A DNA stretch of 64,000 nt, taken from Siminovitchia sp047228825. GTDB lineage: Bacteria > Bacillota > Bacilli > Bacillales > Bacillaceae_C. The translations under genes and the position numbers were made by a program. The stretch is from positions 27,114 to 91,113 of the forward strand of contig NZ_JBFEGN010000006.1 of assembly GCF_047228825.1 (NCBI RefSeq), written 5' to 3'. The notes under the pieces are model-generated. The model ran no database searches, had not been told where the DNA came from, and worked only from the letters and a program-made list of their open reading frames with translations. Below are positions 1 to 8,406 of this stretch, piece by piece (position 1 is the stretch's first letter; each line of letters opens with the position of its first letter).

Positions 1-968
1 CGGACACCCAATGCTCTTCCTCGTGAATCACCGAAAAAGAAACGGACGGCCGCTTTTACAAACTCCATTCCTTTACGGTCAAGTTTTAATGTGGACAAAA
101 AGCTTGCCAAAAGCAGCCCGGCATTTTTTCCATTATCCGGTTCCATCCCGTGGGCTGAAATTCCTTCCAGCTCCATTACCAAATATCCGCTATCTATATA
201 ATAAGACCCTGATACATTTTCCGCCTTTTTAAAATGATTAAAATGCTGAAGGAGTTCCGTGTGGTCACATTGAATATCAAGCACAGCCCGCGCATGGTCC
301 GGTACCATGTTATAACGGCGGCCCGCCGAAAATGAGATTAACGTGTTTTGGGCGCCATATTCCTTTTCGGAATGTTTGTTTTGCACCAAATCGAAATCAC
401 AAATGCCTTTTTCGGCATTAATAATCGGAAAATCGGCATCCGGGGCAAATCCCATATCCGGCATTTCTTCATGCTGGAAATAATGGTGTACACAGCGCCA
501 ATCACTTTCCTCATCTGTTCCAATGATCATCCGAATGCGCTTTTCAATAGGCAGTCCAAGCTCCTTTACAATCTTCATGCCATAATAGGCGGCCATCGTC
601 GGCCCTTTATCATCAATGGCACCACGGGCAAAAATTTTGCCGTCTTTCACTTCGCCCCCATACGGGTCTTTCGTCCAGCCATCTCCTTCTGGGACGACAT
701 CCACATGGCATAATGCAGCAACAAGCCCGGTACCTGAGCCCATCTCCAAATGTCCGGCTACATTTCCGACGTTTTTGGCGGTAAAACCATCGTTCTCCCC
801 AAGCTGAAGCATATAATCCAATGCTTTTCTTACTTCTTTTCCAAACGGGGCATCTTCTGTTTTTTCCTTTTCATTCAAGACACTCTTAATTTGCAGGAGT
901 CCCTGTAAATCTCTTATCATCCCGGCTTTTCTTTTTTCCGCTTCAGCCATCCAATCGATATTTGCCAT
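1..968 (-). CDS. pepV: Dipeptidase PepV (M20 family), C-terminus cut by window edge
   Basis: This cytoplasmic zinc dipeptidase (Xaa-His dipeptidase/PepV, B. subtilis YtjP) hydrolyses dipeptides during peptide use. The reading frame is open from the start codon to the window edge, so about the last third is missing. Visible M20 metal-site motifs are HVDVVPEGDGW (His88, Asp90), the DDKGP segment and GTDEES. I chose the ATG at 968 because AAAGGAG lies about eight bases upstream; an in-frame ATG at 974 is too close to it. It is the last gene after ythP-ythQ on the same strand, as in B. subtilis. Identification is firm; the missing part cannot be judged. Confidence 0.93.
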   Translation of the reverse strand, partial: MANIDWMAEAEKRKAGMIRDLQGLLQIKSVLNEKEKTEDAPFGKEVRKALDYMLQLGENDGFTAKNVGNVAGHLEMGSGTGLVAALCHVDVVPEGDGWTKDPYGGEVKDGKIFARGAIDDKGPTMAAYYGMKIVKELGLPIEKRIRMIIGTDEESDWRCVHHYFQHEEMPDMGFAPDADFPIINAEKGICDFDLVQNKHSEKEYGAQNTLISFSAGRRYNMVPDHARAVLDIQCDHTELLQHFNHFKKAENVSGSYYIDSGYLVMELEGISAHGMEPDNGKNAGLLLASFLSTLKLDRKGMEFVKAAVRFFFGDSRGRALGV

Positions 969-1015
969 AGACATAGCTCCTTTGAAGTACTTGCTGCCTA
1001 CTATTGTACAACTTT

Positions 1016-2203
1016 TCAGCCCTGCAAAAAAAGGGTTAAAACTTGTTGAATGTATGGCATGACAAAGAGGTAAACAAGGCACATCCCTGTATAAGGCACT
1101 GCGAGGACTGCAGTCACTGCCTTTTTGCCTTTAAAATACCCTTCTTTCCCCGAATATTGCTTTGTAAAAGGATGGCTGCCGACTACTTTATGCCACACGG
1201 ACCCGCTCCACACAATGACAGCAAAAAAACCGCAAACAGCGATCCCCAGCTTCATCCAAAGCGGCGGAATCATGACCAATGCAGCCGCTGTTACCCCGAG
1301 AATTCTTATATAACCCAAAAAATGTTCTATATTTCTTGTCGCAGCTTTAATAAACAATTCCAAGTAACCGGCTGTTTCGGTCCGTTTTTGAAATATTCGG
1401 TTTGATTTGGCATACAGGCGCGGACTTTTTCGAAGCGGTCTTGGCTTCGGCAATTTTTCCATGTCCATGGACAGCCCCAACAGGAACTCGGTCTGCTTTC
1501 GTTTTTCCCGTTCATCAATAGCAAGATCCTGTTCAAAAGTATGTATGCTCGTAAAGCGGGGATAATTCAACACGATCGAGCAAACCGTATTAAGCAGGGA
1601 GATCAGTATAATGAATATAACATGTCCATGCTCAAATGCCTGAAAACTGACATACCATATGACTCCGGCCCCGAGCCAGAGCGGAATATTCCTCAATAAA
1701 CTGCGCCAGCCGCGCAAATGAACGTCCAAACGGCCCGTTGCAGCCATGATGAGCCATTTCAATGTCATCCACAAGCTAAAAAAGGACAAGAGCTGGAGAC
1801 CGTTAAGATCGTAGTATTGATACCAGAACGGAGCAATCAGCAATGCAAGGAGGCATGTCTTCGGAATTTCAAATATGTATGAAAGCAGTATGCCGCCTTT
1901 TTTTAAGCCGATAAAAAGATGTTCTTTTTTCAATAAAAAAATACTGTCCGCTGCCCTGACATACGTTTTGAAATAACCGCCCCATAACAGAAAAAAGGAA
2001 GCCAAAAACACGAAAGAAAAAGGAATGTAATGAATCCAGCCGGGCACTTCCACCCACCATGATCGGTAAATAAAAAAGCCAATGACAATGCCTGGAATAA
2101 CGAGATAAACGATTACAGTCCAATCCATCACCGACCGCATCGATTTTATTTTATACTCCCCATTTTCCAACAACCTGTTCCAGAGCAGGCGCCTGCTATT
2201 CAT
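1016..2203 (-). CDS. ythQ: Ecs-type ABC transporter permease YthQ
   Basis: Membrane component of an ABC transporter of the EcsB/YthQ family, 395 residues with several hydrophobic segments spread along the chain (for example VIVYLVIPGIVIG near the N-terminus and the final third). Its partner is the ATPase YthP directly upstream. The annotated start MNSRRLLWN at 2203 overlaps the ythP stop by eight bases and has GGAG just upstream, which suggests translational coupling; a longer frame up to 2314 would overlap the ATPase gene extensively and is unlikely. The transported substrate is unknown. EcsB relatives are linked to secretion and membrane proteolysis, but that role is inferred here only from family. 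Confidence 0.85.
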   Translation of the reverse strand: MNSRRLLWNRLLENGEYKIKSMRSVMDWTVIVYLVIPGIVIGFFIYRSWWVEVPGWIHYIPFSFVFLASFFLLWGGYFKTYVRAADSIFLLKKEHLFIGLKKGGILLSYIFEIPKTCLLALLIAPFWYQYYDLNGLQLLSFFSLWMTLKWLIMAATGRLDVHLRGWRSLLRNIPLWLGAGVIWYVSFQAFEHGHVIFIILISLLNTVCSIVLNYPRFTSIHTFEQDLAIDEREKRKQTEFLLGLSMDMEKLPKPRPLRKSPRLYAKSNRIFQKRTETAGYLELFIKAATRNIEHFLGYIRILGVTAAALVMIPPLWMKLGIAVCGFFAVIVWSGSVWHKVVGSHPFTKQYSGKEGYFKGKKAVTAVLAVPYTGMCLVYLFVMPYIQQVLTLFLQG

Positions 2204-2909
2204 CGTCTCCATCCTCCAATGAAATGCACGAATACAGGCTGCCATCTTCGGAGCCGCATTGATGCAGCACCTCATCGAGTGTTCCAGACGACTTGATCGT
2301 TCCTTTTTCCACAATAAGGAAAGAGTCGCAAATACGCTGTGCCGTATCCAAAATATGTGTACACATTAATATTCCGGTTCCACGTGCCCTCTCTTGATCA
2401 AGCATGTCGAGCAACAGCCTTGTGGAACTCGGGTCAAGCCCCATAAAAGGCTCATCAATGATGAGCAAATCAGGTTTTGTAAACATGGCAAGGGCAATCA
2501 TCCCTTTTTGCTGCATTCCCTTTGAAAATGTTCCCGGGAACTCATGAATTTTGTCAGTCAAACGAAAGGCTTTTAAAAGCTCCTTGGCATATGCAAGATT
2601 CTCTTCCCTCAGCTGCTCTACAGCACATACAAACTCAAAATGCTCCCAAAGAGTCAATTCATCGTAATAAATCGGTCTTTCCGGAATATAAGAATAAGAA
2701 GTGCCTTCCTTCTTTTCAATTTCCCCTTCCACAAACGGCAATTCGCCAAGCACCGCCTTGATTGTCGTGCTCTTGCCGGCTCCGTTTGCACCGATCATTC
2801 CGGCCAGTTCCCCTTTATTGATGGAAAAATGGATATTGGAAATGATGGATTCATTCGGTTTGTATCCGGCCTGGCTTATGTTTGCTTTTAAAAGCGGCAA
2901 ATTCCTCAC
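2196..2909 (-). CDS. ythP: ABC transporter ATP-binding protein YthP
   Basis: ATPase subunit of the YthP/YthQ ABC transporter, 237 residues. Walker A is GANGAGKST (residues 40-48), the signature-like segment is FSKGMQQK (about 128-135) and Walker B ends in IIDEP (about 150-154), followed by a switch His in MCTHILD. It acts on the cytoplasmic face and powers the YthQ channel encoded next on the same strand. The start is a GTG with a purine-rich AGAAGAGG upstream; a TTG four codons later is also possible. A promoter region without other features lies between it and the divergent ytzE gene. The cargo is unknown. Confidence 0.88.
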   Translation of the reverse strand: MRNLPLLKANISQAGYKPNESIISNIHFSINKGELAGMIGANGAGKSTTIKAVLGELPFVEGEIEKKEGTSYSYIPERPIYYDELTLWEHFEFVCAVEQLREENLAYAKELLKAFRLTDKIHEFPGTFSKGMQQKGMIALAMFTKPDLLIIDEPFMGLDPSSTRLLLDMLDQERARGTGILMCTHILDTAQRICDSFLIVEKGTIKSSGTLDEVLHQCGSEDGSLYSCISLEDGDDE

Positions 2910-3195
2910 CTCTTCTTAAGTTCGCTTATATTAAAATACGATTTCCCGCAAAAATAGTTTCATTGCAAAGATTAAATGTGACAAATTACGACCTTTTTCT
3001 GCCAATTCATATAAATCCCTTTTAAACCAGGCAAAATTGCGGTAAAATGGAACTATCTGATATTTTAGTTTTAATCAAAAGATGTTAATCAAAGAGAAAA
3101 GGAGTTGTCCGCAAGGAATTACGACGAAGACTGCACTTCTCATATGCAGATGTCCGCACCTTCTGCCAAGGAATTCAAGATGAGGGAGTGGTTTT

Positions 3196-3417
3196 TTGAA
3201 ACCTTCTACGAACAGAATGCTCACCAGGATCAAGGATGTATATTTGTACATTAAAGAAAACGGAACCGTGACGACACGGGAACTGGCTGATGCATTCGGC
3301 AGTACACCTCGCACCATTCAAAGAGATTTGAATGTGTTAGAATACAATGACCTAATCAGCAGCCCGCGCCGCGGGAAGTGGACAACAACAGAGAAAAAAG
3401 TCAAATTAACATCTTAG
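3196..3417 (+). CDS. ytzE: Small DeoR-type helix-turn-helix protein YtzE
   Basis: A 73-residue DNA-binding protein made of a single DeoR-type winged helix-turn-helix: the segment TTRELADAFGSTPRTIQRDL (about residues 25-44) is a typical recognition helix pair. It has no effector-binding domain, which matches B. subtilis YtzE in size. It probably acts as a local transcription regulator, and the divergently transcribed ythP-ythQ operon is an obvious candidate target; this is inference. The start is a TTG at 3196 preceded by GAGGGAGTGG. A dispersed repeat begins immediately after the stop codon. Confidence 0.82.
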   Translation: MKPSTNRMLTRIKDVYLYIKENGTVTTRELADAFGSTPRTIQRDLNVLEYNDLISSPRRGKWTTTEKKVKLTS

Positions 3418-3420
3418 ATT

Positions 3421-3512
3421 AAGAAAAGCGCAAGTGCCTTTCACATTGACGTACAGACTTTAGGCTGTCTTATCAGGGAGATGGTCCCTAGGCGCTGGAG
3501 CTCGACAAAATT
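3421..3512 (+). repeat. Dispersed Bacillaceae intergenic repeat, copy 1
   Basis: Starts with AAGAAAAGCGCAAGTGCC just after the ytzE stop and ends with GGCGCTGGAGCTCGACA. The same ends recur at 22.6, 40.4, 41.5, 46.9 and 61.5 kb of this window, always intergenic or at a gene end. No reading frame in it looks coding. Confidence 0.7.
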
Positions 3513-3562
3513 TCGGACCGAAATTTCAAAGAAAGGTTTTACTTTCTTTTTAAAACAAAAAG

Positions 3563-3600
3563 CCGCCTTCTTTTTAAAAGGGAGGCGTATTTTTTTTATG
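3563..3600 (+). terminator. Rho-independent terminator downstream of ytzE
   Basis: Stem CGCCTTC / GGAGGCG (with one G-U pair), loop TTTTTAAAAG, then a run of T. It probably ends ytzE transcription after passing through the dispersed repeat. Confidence 0.6.
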
Positions 3601-3712
3601 TATATCTTACCTTTTTTTATTTCTTCCGGCTCCTGCAGCCCGAACCAGCCAATAGAAAACCGCTGCCCGTCTTTCTTGCAGTAAGAAGCGAGAGGTTGGC
3701 CGGATAGATTTG

Positions 3713-3804
3713 GATCGTATGTCGGGGTTCCCCGATCGTATTTGGGCAATACTCGATCGTATTTCGAAGTTCCCCGATCGTATTTGTGTAAAACCGGATT
3801 GTAT
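3713..3804. repeat. 21-bp tandem repeat, five copies of GATCGTAT-type unit
   Basis: The octamer GATCGTAT (last copy GATTGTAT) recurs at 3713, 3734, 3755, 3776 and 3797, exactly 21 bp apart; the intervening 13 bp vary but twice end in GTTCCCC. The open frames across it (YDR-type heptads on one strand, IRSG-type on another) are a by-product of the 21-bp period and have no plausible start context, so I do not call a gene here. Confidence 0.85.
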
Positions 3805-3989
3805 ATTCTTAAAAATACCACAGTCCAATGACCATGGCAGACCCCCAAATTATGCTTTCTTTACTAACAGGGAAATCACCCATTCTGCCTAACAAGAAAA
3901 ATATCATGGAAATAGGCCATCGTCTATACTTTTCTGGCATATGAACATAGGCTGATGGTGCAGGATACAAATGATGAGGAGTGTATACC

Positions 3990-4373
3990 ATGTTTATAGA
4001 TTATCGACAGCAAATGCCCGGAATGCAGCAAATGCCGATGGGCATGCAAGGATTTCCACCCATGGGTATGCCGATGGGCCAGCCCATGGAGATGCAGCAG
4101 CCCATGGAAATGCAGCAGCCCATGGAAATGCAGCAGCCGACAGGATTCCAGCCGCAGTTTGCGGAACAACAGAGTGCCCCGCAATTTTTTCCGGGCGGCG
4201 GGCAAGGCGGGGGCGGATTCGAAAGAAGGCTGGAGCGCATTGAAAGGCAAATTGAACGGATCAACAGGCAAGTTAACCGTCTTGACAACCGTGTCTTAAG
4301 AATCGAAAGGCAGCTCGGGTTCGGAAGACCCGAAGACCTTGAAGCGCATGACTATTCCGGAGGATATTACTAA
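3990..4373 (+). CDS. Met/Gln/Pro-rich coat-like protein with C-terminal coiled coil
   Basis: A 127-residue protein not assigned to a named family. The N-terminal half is rich in Met, Gln and Pro, with an 18-bp DNA repeat encoding MEMQQP three times near residues 32-49. A Gly-rich linker (GGGQGGGGF) follows, then a charged amphipathic helix in which ERRLERIERQIERINRQ continues to about residue 110, strongly predicted as a coiled coil, and a GGYY tail. This architecture resembles small Bacillus spore-coat or spore-surface proteins; function is inferred. The start at 3990 follows GAGGAG at eight-base spacing. It is flanked by hairpins on both sides and transcribed alone. Confidence 0.7.
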   Translation: MFIDYRQQMPGMQQMPMGMQGFPPMGMPMGQPMEMQQPMEMQQPMEMQQPTGFQPQFAEQQSAPQFFPGGGQGGGGFERRLERIERQIERINRQVNRLDNRVLRIERQLGFGRPEDLEAHDYSGGYY

Positions 4374-4374
4374 A

Positions 4375-4410
4375 AGAGGCAACCGCAAGGATCCCTCTTG
4401 CCTTTATCAC
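4375..4410 (+). terminator. Hairpin after the coat-like gene
   Basis: AGAGGCAA pairs with TTGCCTtT across a 15-base loop immediately after the TAA of the coat-like gene. T-tract is short (TTTAT), so confidence is moderate. Confidence 0.5.
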
Positions 4411-4480
4411 TTTATTCCGCATATACCGGCAGAAAAGATTCCCGCCCCATGAGATTAGGCGAGATATCCGATAGATTCAA

Positions 4481-4520
4481 CTCCAATCAGCGGGGGATGA
4501 AAGCCCCCGCTGATTGGAGT
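4481..4520 (-). terminator. Perfect 16-bp hairpin at the end of murJ
   Basis: CTCCAATCAGCGGGGG and its exact complement flank a 7-base loop; the right arm abuts the murJ stop codon. It most likely ends murJ transcription and also shields the converging gene on the plus strand. Neither side has a long T-run. Confidence 0.65.
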
Positions 4521-6146
4521 TTATGATGAAATGTGAAGGCGCTGCTTCAGCCTTTGCAGCCGTGCGCCAAACAATCTGTCCGCCAGGCCGGATTTCAGAC
4601 CCAAATAACCGTAGATGGCAGCACCAAGACCCGCACACAGCACGATGATCAAAATGGATTGAATGATCGATTCCGGGGAAAGAACAAGCAGCAATAAACG
4701 GTATAGCCCGTAGACGGGAACGGCCATTACGATATTGAATATAACGATTAAAAGCGACCTTCGGTAAACAAGTCTAATGGGATAAGCTGCAAATTTTTTG
4801 ATGACAAACAAATTGATAACGATTGCTACACCATATCCCAGAGCTGTAGCGTATACGGCACCTTCTGTTGAATAAGCCTGGATGAACGGCATATTAAACG
4901 AAAGTTTTACAAGCAGCCCGGTGAGCAAACTGAGTATCGTAAACCGCTGTTCATCAATCCCCTGCAAAATGGCTGCCGTTACAGAGTATAACGCAAATAA
5001 AATAGCTACCGGAGCATATGTGCGGAGCACTTGCGCCCCGTATTGATCATACCCGAAAAACATTGTGTACATCGGGTCTGCCAAAAGGGCAAGCCCGATC
5101 GCAGCAGGAATTGTTATAAAAAGAAGGACCTGAAACGTTTGATCCAGCTGGCGGAACATTTGCTTTCGATTATCGTTCACAAATGATTCGGTTATTAGCG
5201 GAACAAGAGTCAATGCAAATGCCGTAGCCAGGGAAACGGGAATAATGACAAGCTTGTGGGTGGTCATATTCAAGATGCCGAGTGAATCCATTGCCTCTGC
5301 AGCCCGGCCCGCTTCCGCCATTGCCCTGTTAAATGTCAGTTGATCGATAAACTGAAAAAGCGGATTCGCAATTCCAACCATAACGAACGGAAAAGCATAA
5401 ACGACAATTTCCTTATACATTTCCGGAAGCGATACTGCCAATGTTCCCCGATCATGCCGAAGCAGTTGGTCCAAACCGGGTTTTCTTTTTTTCCAATACC
5501 AAAACAGAACAATGAGGCTTGCAATCCCGCCAATAAAGGCAGCGAAAGTGGCTACACTAATGGCGGTGACAATATCTTTTTTGAGCACATACAGGACAAA
5601 AAAGGTACCGGCCAACAGAAAAATAATGCGCGCCAGCTGCTCTACAACCGTTGAAACAGCAGACGGACCCATGGATTGATGCCCTTGGAAGAAACCCCTG
5701 ATTAAACTCATCACCGGGATAATCAAGAGCGCAAAACTGACAGCCCTTATCACCGTGGCCACATCGGCCGTTGTGTAGTTATGTTTTGTTTCCGCACCTT
5801 TTAAAACCAGTTCTGCCAGCTGCGGGGCAAGTCCATACATGGCCAAAAAGGATATTATACCTGTAGCCAGCATGACGAAAATGCCCGAGCGAAACAGCTT
5901 TCGGCCCACTGCATACTCTTCAAGCGCATTGTACTTTGCGATATATTTGGAAACAGCCAACGGCACGCCTGCCGTTGCAATACTGATGAAAATGGTATAA
6001 GGAACATAGCCAAACTGATACAAAGCGGAAGGCTCATTGCCGCCGATGATCCTATAGAAAGGAATTACATAAAGCAGTCCAAGCACTTTCGATAATATGG
6101 TCCCGAGCGTTAATATAAATGTACCCCGAATTAATTTAGAAGACAT
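4521..6146 (-). CDS. murJ: Lipid II flippase MurJ/YtgP family (MOP superfamily)
   Basis: A 541-residue polytopic membrane protein of the polysaccharide-biosynthesis/MurJ branch of the MOP exporter superfamily, close in length and position to B. subtilis YtgP. In B. subtilis this protein moves lipid II across the cytoplasmic membrane for peptidoglycan synthesis. The N-terminus SSKLIRGTFILTLGTILSK is the typical first amphipathic/TM segment, and about fourteen hydrophobic stretches follow. The family contains close paralogues (SpoVB, YkvU, YabM), so assignment rests also on synteny between ytzE and ytfP. Single gene, followed directly by a strong hairpin. Confidence 0.88.
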   Translation of the reverse strand: MSSKLIRGTFILTLGTILSKVLGLLYVIPFYRIIGGNEPSALYQFGYVPYTIFISIATAGVPLAVSKYIAKYNALEEYAVGRKLFRSGIFVMLATGIISFLAMYGLAPQLAELVLKGAETKHNYTTADVATVIRAVSFALLIIPVMSLIRGFFQGHQSMGPSAVSTVVEQLARIIFLLAGTFFVLYVLKKDIVTAISVATFAAFIGGIASLIVLFWYWKKRKPGLDQLLRHDRGTLAVSLPEMYKEIVVYAFPFVMVGIANPLFQFIDQLTFNRAMAEAGRAAEAMDSLGILNMTTHKLVIIPVSLATAFALTLVPLITESFVNDNRKQMFRQLDQTFQVLLFITIPAAIGLALLADPMYTMFFGYDQYGAQVLRTYAPVAILFALYSVTAAILQGIDEQRFTILSLLTGLLVKLSFNMPFIQAYSTEGAVYATALGYGVAIVINLFVIKKFAAYPIRLVYRRSLLIVIFNIVMAVPVYGLYRLLLLVLSPESIIQSILIIVLCAGLGAAIYGYLGLKSGLADRLFGARLQRLKQRLHISS

Positions 6147-6321
6147 GCAATCTCGTACTCTCCATTGATTTATTTAAAAGGCAGCCTGATTTCTGTTTGT
6201 CTAGATTAGACGCAGCCAGGCGATTGAAATTATTTTTAACCGGCATCTACCGAGTTGGTCTGTTTCTACCACAGATGGGCCACCCGCCACACGGATGCCA
6301 ACTTTCATTGTCTCCATGTCT

Positions 6322-6340
6322 TGATAAAAAATCATTATCA
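6322..6340. promoter_or_regulatory. Candidate Fur box in the murJ-ytfP intergenic region
   Basis: TGATAAAAAATCATTATCA is a near-palindrome with seven of seven matches in the right half and six in the left to the Fur 7-1-7 motif (TGATAAT-N-ATTATCA), though its central spacing is longer. It lies in a 320-bp region that otherwise holds no recognisable gene. Which gene would be controlled is unclear: ytfP starts 128 bp downstream. No obvious iron gene is adjacent. Confidence 0.35.
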
Positions 6341-6467
6341 TTCTCTACTGTTATAGTGTACAGTGATCGACGGCATTTGACAATGAACAGTATAGTGACA
6401 TTTGCTTTTGCCATATTCGGCAGTTTACAATATAATAACCGAAAAATCGACAAGGTGTTGAAACAAA

Positions 6468-7724
6468 ATGAATGCTGACGTGATTGTTATAGGCGGCGGC
6501 CCGTCTGGTCTGATGGCTGCCATCGCCGCTGCAGAACGAAAAGCGAAGGTTCTGTTGTTGGACAAAGGAAGCAAGCTTGGACGAAAGCTGGCTATTTCGG
6601 GCGGCGGCCGCTGCAATGTAACGAACAGGCTCCCGATCGATGAAATCATCCGCCATATACCCGGAAACGGCCGATTTCTGTACGGAGCTTTTTCCATCTT
6701 TAACAATGAGGATATTATCCGTTTCTTTGAAAATCTCGGTATTCGGTTAAAAGAAGAAGATCATGGCCGGATGTTTCCGGTTACCGATAAAGCCCAGTCA
6801 GTCGTTGATGCCTTATTATCCTATTTGAAAGATTTGGGTGTCTCGATTCGAACGAACACCCCTGTTAAAGATATTTTATACGGCAAGAATACAGTGGAAG
6901 GGGTGTTGCTGGAAAATGGCGAAGCATTATCCTGCCGGTCTGTTGTGGTAGCGGTCGGCGGAAAATCCGTTCCCCACACCGGCTCTACCGGGGACGGTTT
7001 CCCGTGGGCAGAAAAAGCGGGGCATACCATTGCCGAACTTTTTCCTACAGAAGTTCCCGTTACTTCAGATGAAGCTTTTATCAGAGACAAAACGCTGCAG
7101 GGCTTGTCACTCAGAGATGTGGGAGTCAGCGTCCTCAATCCGAAAGGAAAGCCGATCATCACACACCGAATGGACATGATCTTTACCCACTTCGGCATTT
7201 CCGGACCCGCCGTCCTCCGCTGCAGCCAATTTGTTGTAAAGGCAAAGAAAAAGTGGCATGCAGAAGAAGTGACGATGCGGATTGACGCTTTGCCCGAGAA
7301 ACACCAGGAGGAATTATTTCAGGAAATTAAAAACATGTTGAAGGATGAACCGAAAAAAACGGTAAAAAACACGCTAAAAGGATTGCTTCCGGAACGTTAC
7401 CTGCTTTTTTTGCTGGAAAAAAGCGGAATTGAACCGTCAATGCAAGGGGCAACCATATCAGCAGATAAAATCAGGGCATTTGCTGCTCATTGCAAGCATT
7501 TCGAGTTTACCGTAAATGGCACGCTCCCCTTGGAAAAAGCATTCGTTACGGGCGGAGGCGTCTCTGTCAAGGAAATTGATCCGAAATCGATGGAATCAAA
7601 GTTGATGAAAGGATTGTTTTTTTGCGGAGAAGTATTGGATATATACGGATATACCGGCGGCTACAATATTACGGCAGCGTTTGTCACAGGACGGCTCGCC
7701 GGGGAAAATGCGGCCAAACAATAA
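6468..7724 (+). CDS. ytfP: FAD-dependent oxidoreductase YtfP (HI0933/YhiN family)
   Basis: A 418-residue flavoprotein of the BaiN/HI0933-like family (often labelled aminoacetone oxidase-like). The N-terminus holds the Rossmann dinucleotide motif VIGGGPSGLMAA (about residues 7-18), then the family motif SGGGRCNVTN (about 44-53), and near the C-terminus the second FAD-contact segment GYTGGYNITAAF (about 396-407). The natural substrate is not established in Bacillus. The ATG is preceded by AAGGTG at ten bases. Its position after murJ and before cse60/leuS is conserved in B. subtilis. A candidate Fur box lies upstream. Confidence 0.88.
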   Translation: MNADVIVIGGGPSGLMAAIAAAERKAKVLLLDKGSKLGRKLAISGGGRCNVTNRLPIDEIIRHIPGNGRFLYGAFSIFNNEDIIRFFENLGIRLKEEDHGRMFPVTDKAQSVVDALLSYLKDLGVSIRTNTPVKDILYGKNTVEGVLLENGEALSCRSVVVAVGGKSVPHTGSTGDGFPWAEKAGHTIAELFPTEVPVTSDEAFIRDKTLQGLSLRDVGVSVLNPKGKPIITHRMDMIFTHFGISGPAVLRCSQFVVKAKKKWHAEEVTMRIDALPEKHQEELFQEIKNMLKDEPKKTVKNTLKGLLPERYLLFLLEKSGIEPSMQGATISADKIRAFAAHCKHFEFTVNGTLPLEKAFVTGGGVSVKEIDPKSMESKLMKGLFFCGEVLDIYGYTGGYNITAAFVTGRLAGENAAKQ

Positions 7725-7757
7725 AAGAGGAATACCCTGCGGTGTGGATTTCCTCCC

Positions 7758-7940
7758 TCATTGCACATACATCACCATGGCACTGAAGCAATACACTTGT
7801 TCATCTCCTGCTTCACCGAGCATCGCAATGTTGTATTTAATGTCAACGACGTCTTTTCTGTCCAGTCCGCTTAAAAAGTCGTTTATTTCTTCTTCAAGAT
7901 CCTCCTCGTGCTCGCAATCAAACAGCTTTACCTGAAGCAC
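7758..7940 (-). CDS. cse60: Sporulation protein Cse60 (YteV)
   Basis: A 60-residue protein with the Cse60 core VKLFDCEHEEDLEEEINDFL and the C-terminal motif YCFSAMVMY. In B. subtilis the gene is controlled by sigma-E in the mother cell during sporulation; its biochemical role is unknown. I place the start at the GTG at 7940 (protein LQVKLFD...), matching the family N-terminus, with GGAGAGG upstream; an in-frame GTG at 7949 would add three residues. Confidence 0.8.
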   Translation of the reverse strand: MLQVKLFDCEHEEDLEEEINDFLSGLDRKDVVDIKYNIAMLGEAGDEQVYCFSAMVMYVQ

Positions 7941-8013
7941 AGTCTCCACCTCTCCGTTTTTTTAAGCATTATTTCCAAAATAATCAGACTTCATGCTTGG
8001 AAATAAATAAATA

Positions 8014-8328
8014 TTAACGCTTCGGCTTCAACTCTCCGGTCCACTTGAGCATGCCGCCGGCCATGTTGACTATATGTTCATATCCTTGGGCCCAAAGATA
8101 TTTACAAACTTGTCCGCTTCGGCCTCCGGATCGGCAAATAATAATATATTCATGTTTCGGATCGAGTTTGTCGAGATAATCCGGAATATCGCCCATCCGG
8201 ATATGAACCGCTTCCGGAATCATCCCTTCAGCCACTTCCTCATCTTCCCGGACGTCAATTAAATGCAGCGTTTCCCCTTTTTCAAGCCGTTCTTTTACCT
8301 CATCAGGCGTAATTGTTTTTATATTCAT
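8014..8328 (-). CDS. ytwF: Rhodanese-like sulfurtransferase YtwF
   Basis: A single-domain rhodanese of 104 residues. The active-site loop CRSGGRS contains the catalytic Cys (about residue 65), and the N-terminal substrate fold LIDVREDEEVAEGMIPEA is typical. It likely carries persulfide sulfur in the cytoplasm; the acceptor is not evident from neighbours. Transcribed in the same direction as leuS but separated from it by a strong terminator, so probably on its own transcript. Confidence 0.88.
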   Translation of the reverse strand: MNIKTITPDEVKERLEKGETLHLIDVREDEEVAEGMIPEAVHIRMGDIPDYLDKLDPKHEYIIICRSGGRSGQVCKYLWAQGYEHIVNMAGGMLKWTGELKPKR

Positions 8329-8372
8329 TTTGACACCTTCCCCTATAAGAAATCTTTATGCTTATAACAAGT

Positions 8373-8404
8373 AAGAAAAGCCTCGGGCAGTTGAGGCTTT
8401 TCTT
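8373..8404 (-). terminator. leuS terminator
   Basis: AAGAAAAGCCTC pairs fully with GAGGCTTTTCTT around an 8-base loop, directly after the leuS stop. T-rich arm on the minus strand supports intrinsic termination. Confidence 0.85.
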
Positions 8405-8406
8405 CA

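Noticed and set aside
3441..3848. A 135-codon minus-strand frame with YDRGT heptads and a plus-strand IRSG-type frame
   Set aside because: Both are created by the 21-bp DNA repeat and the dispersed repeat; no ribosome site, no family, and several overlapping frames are equally open.
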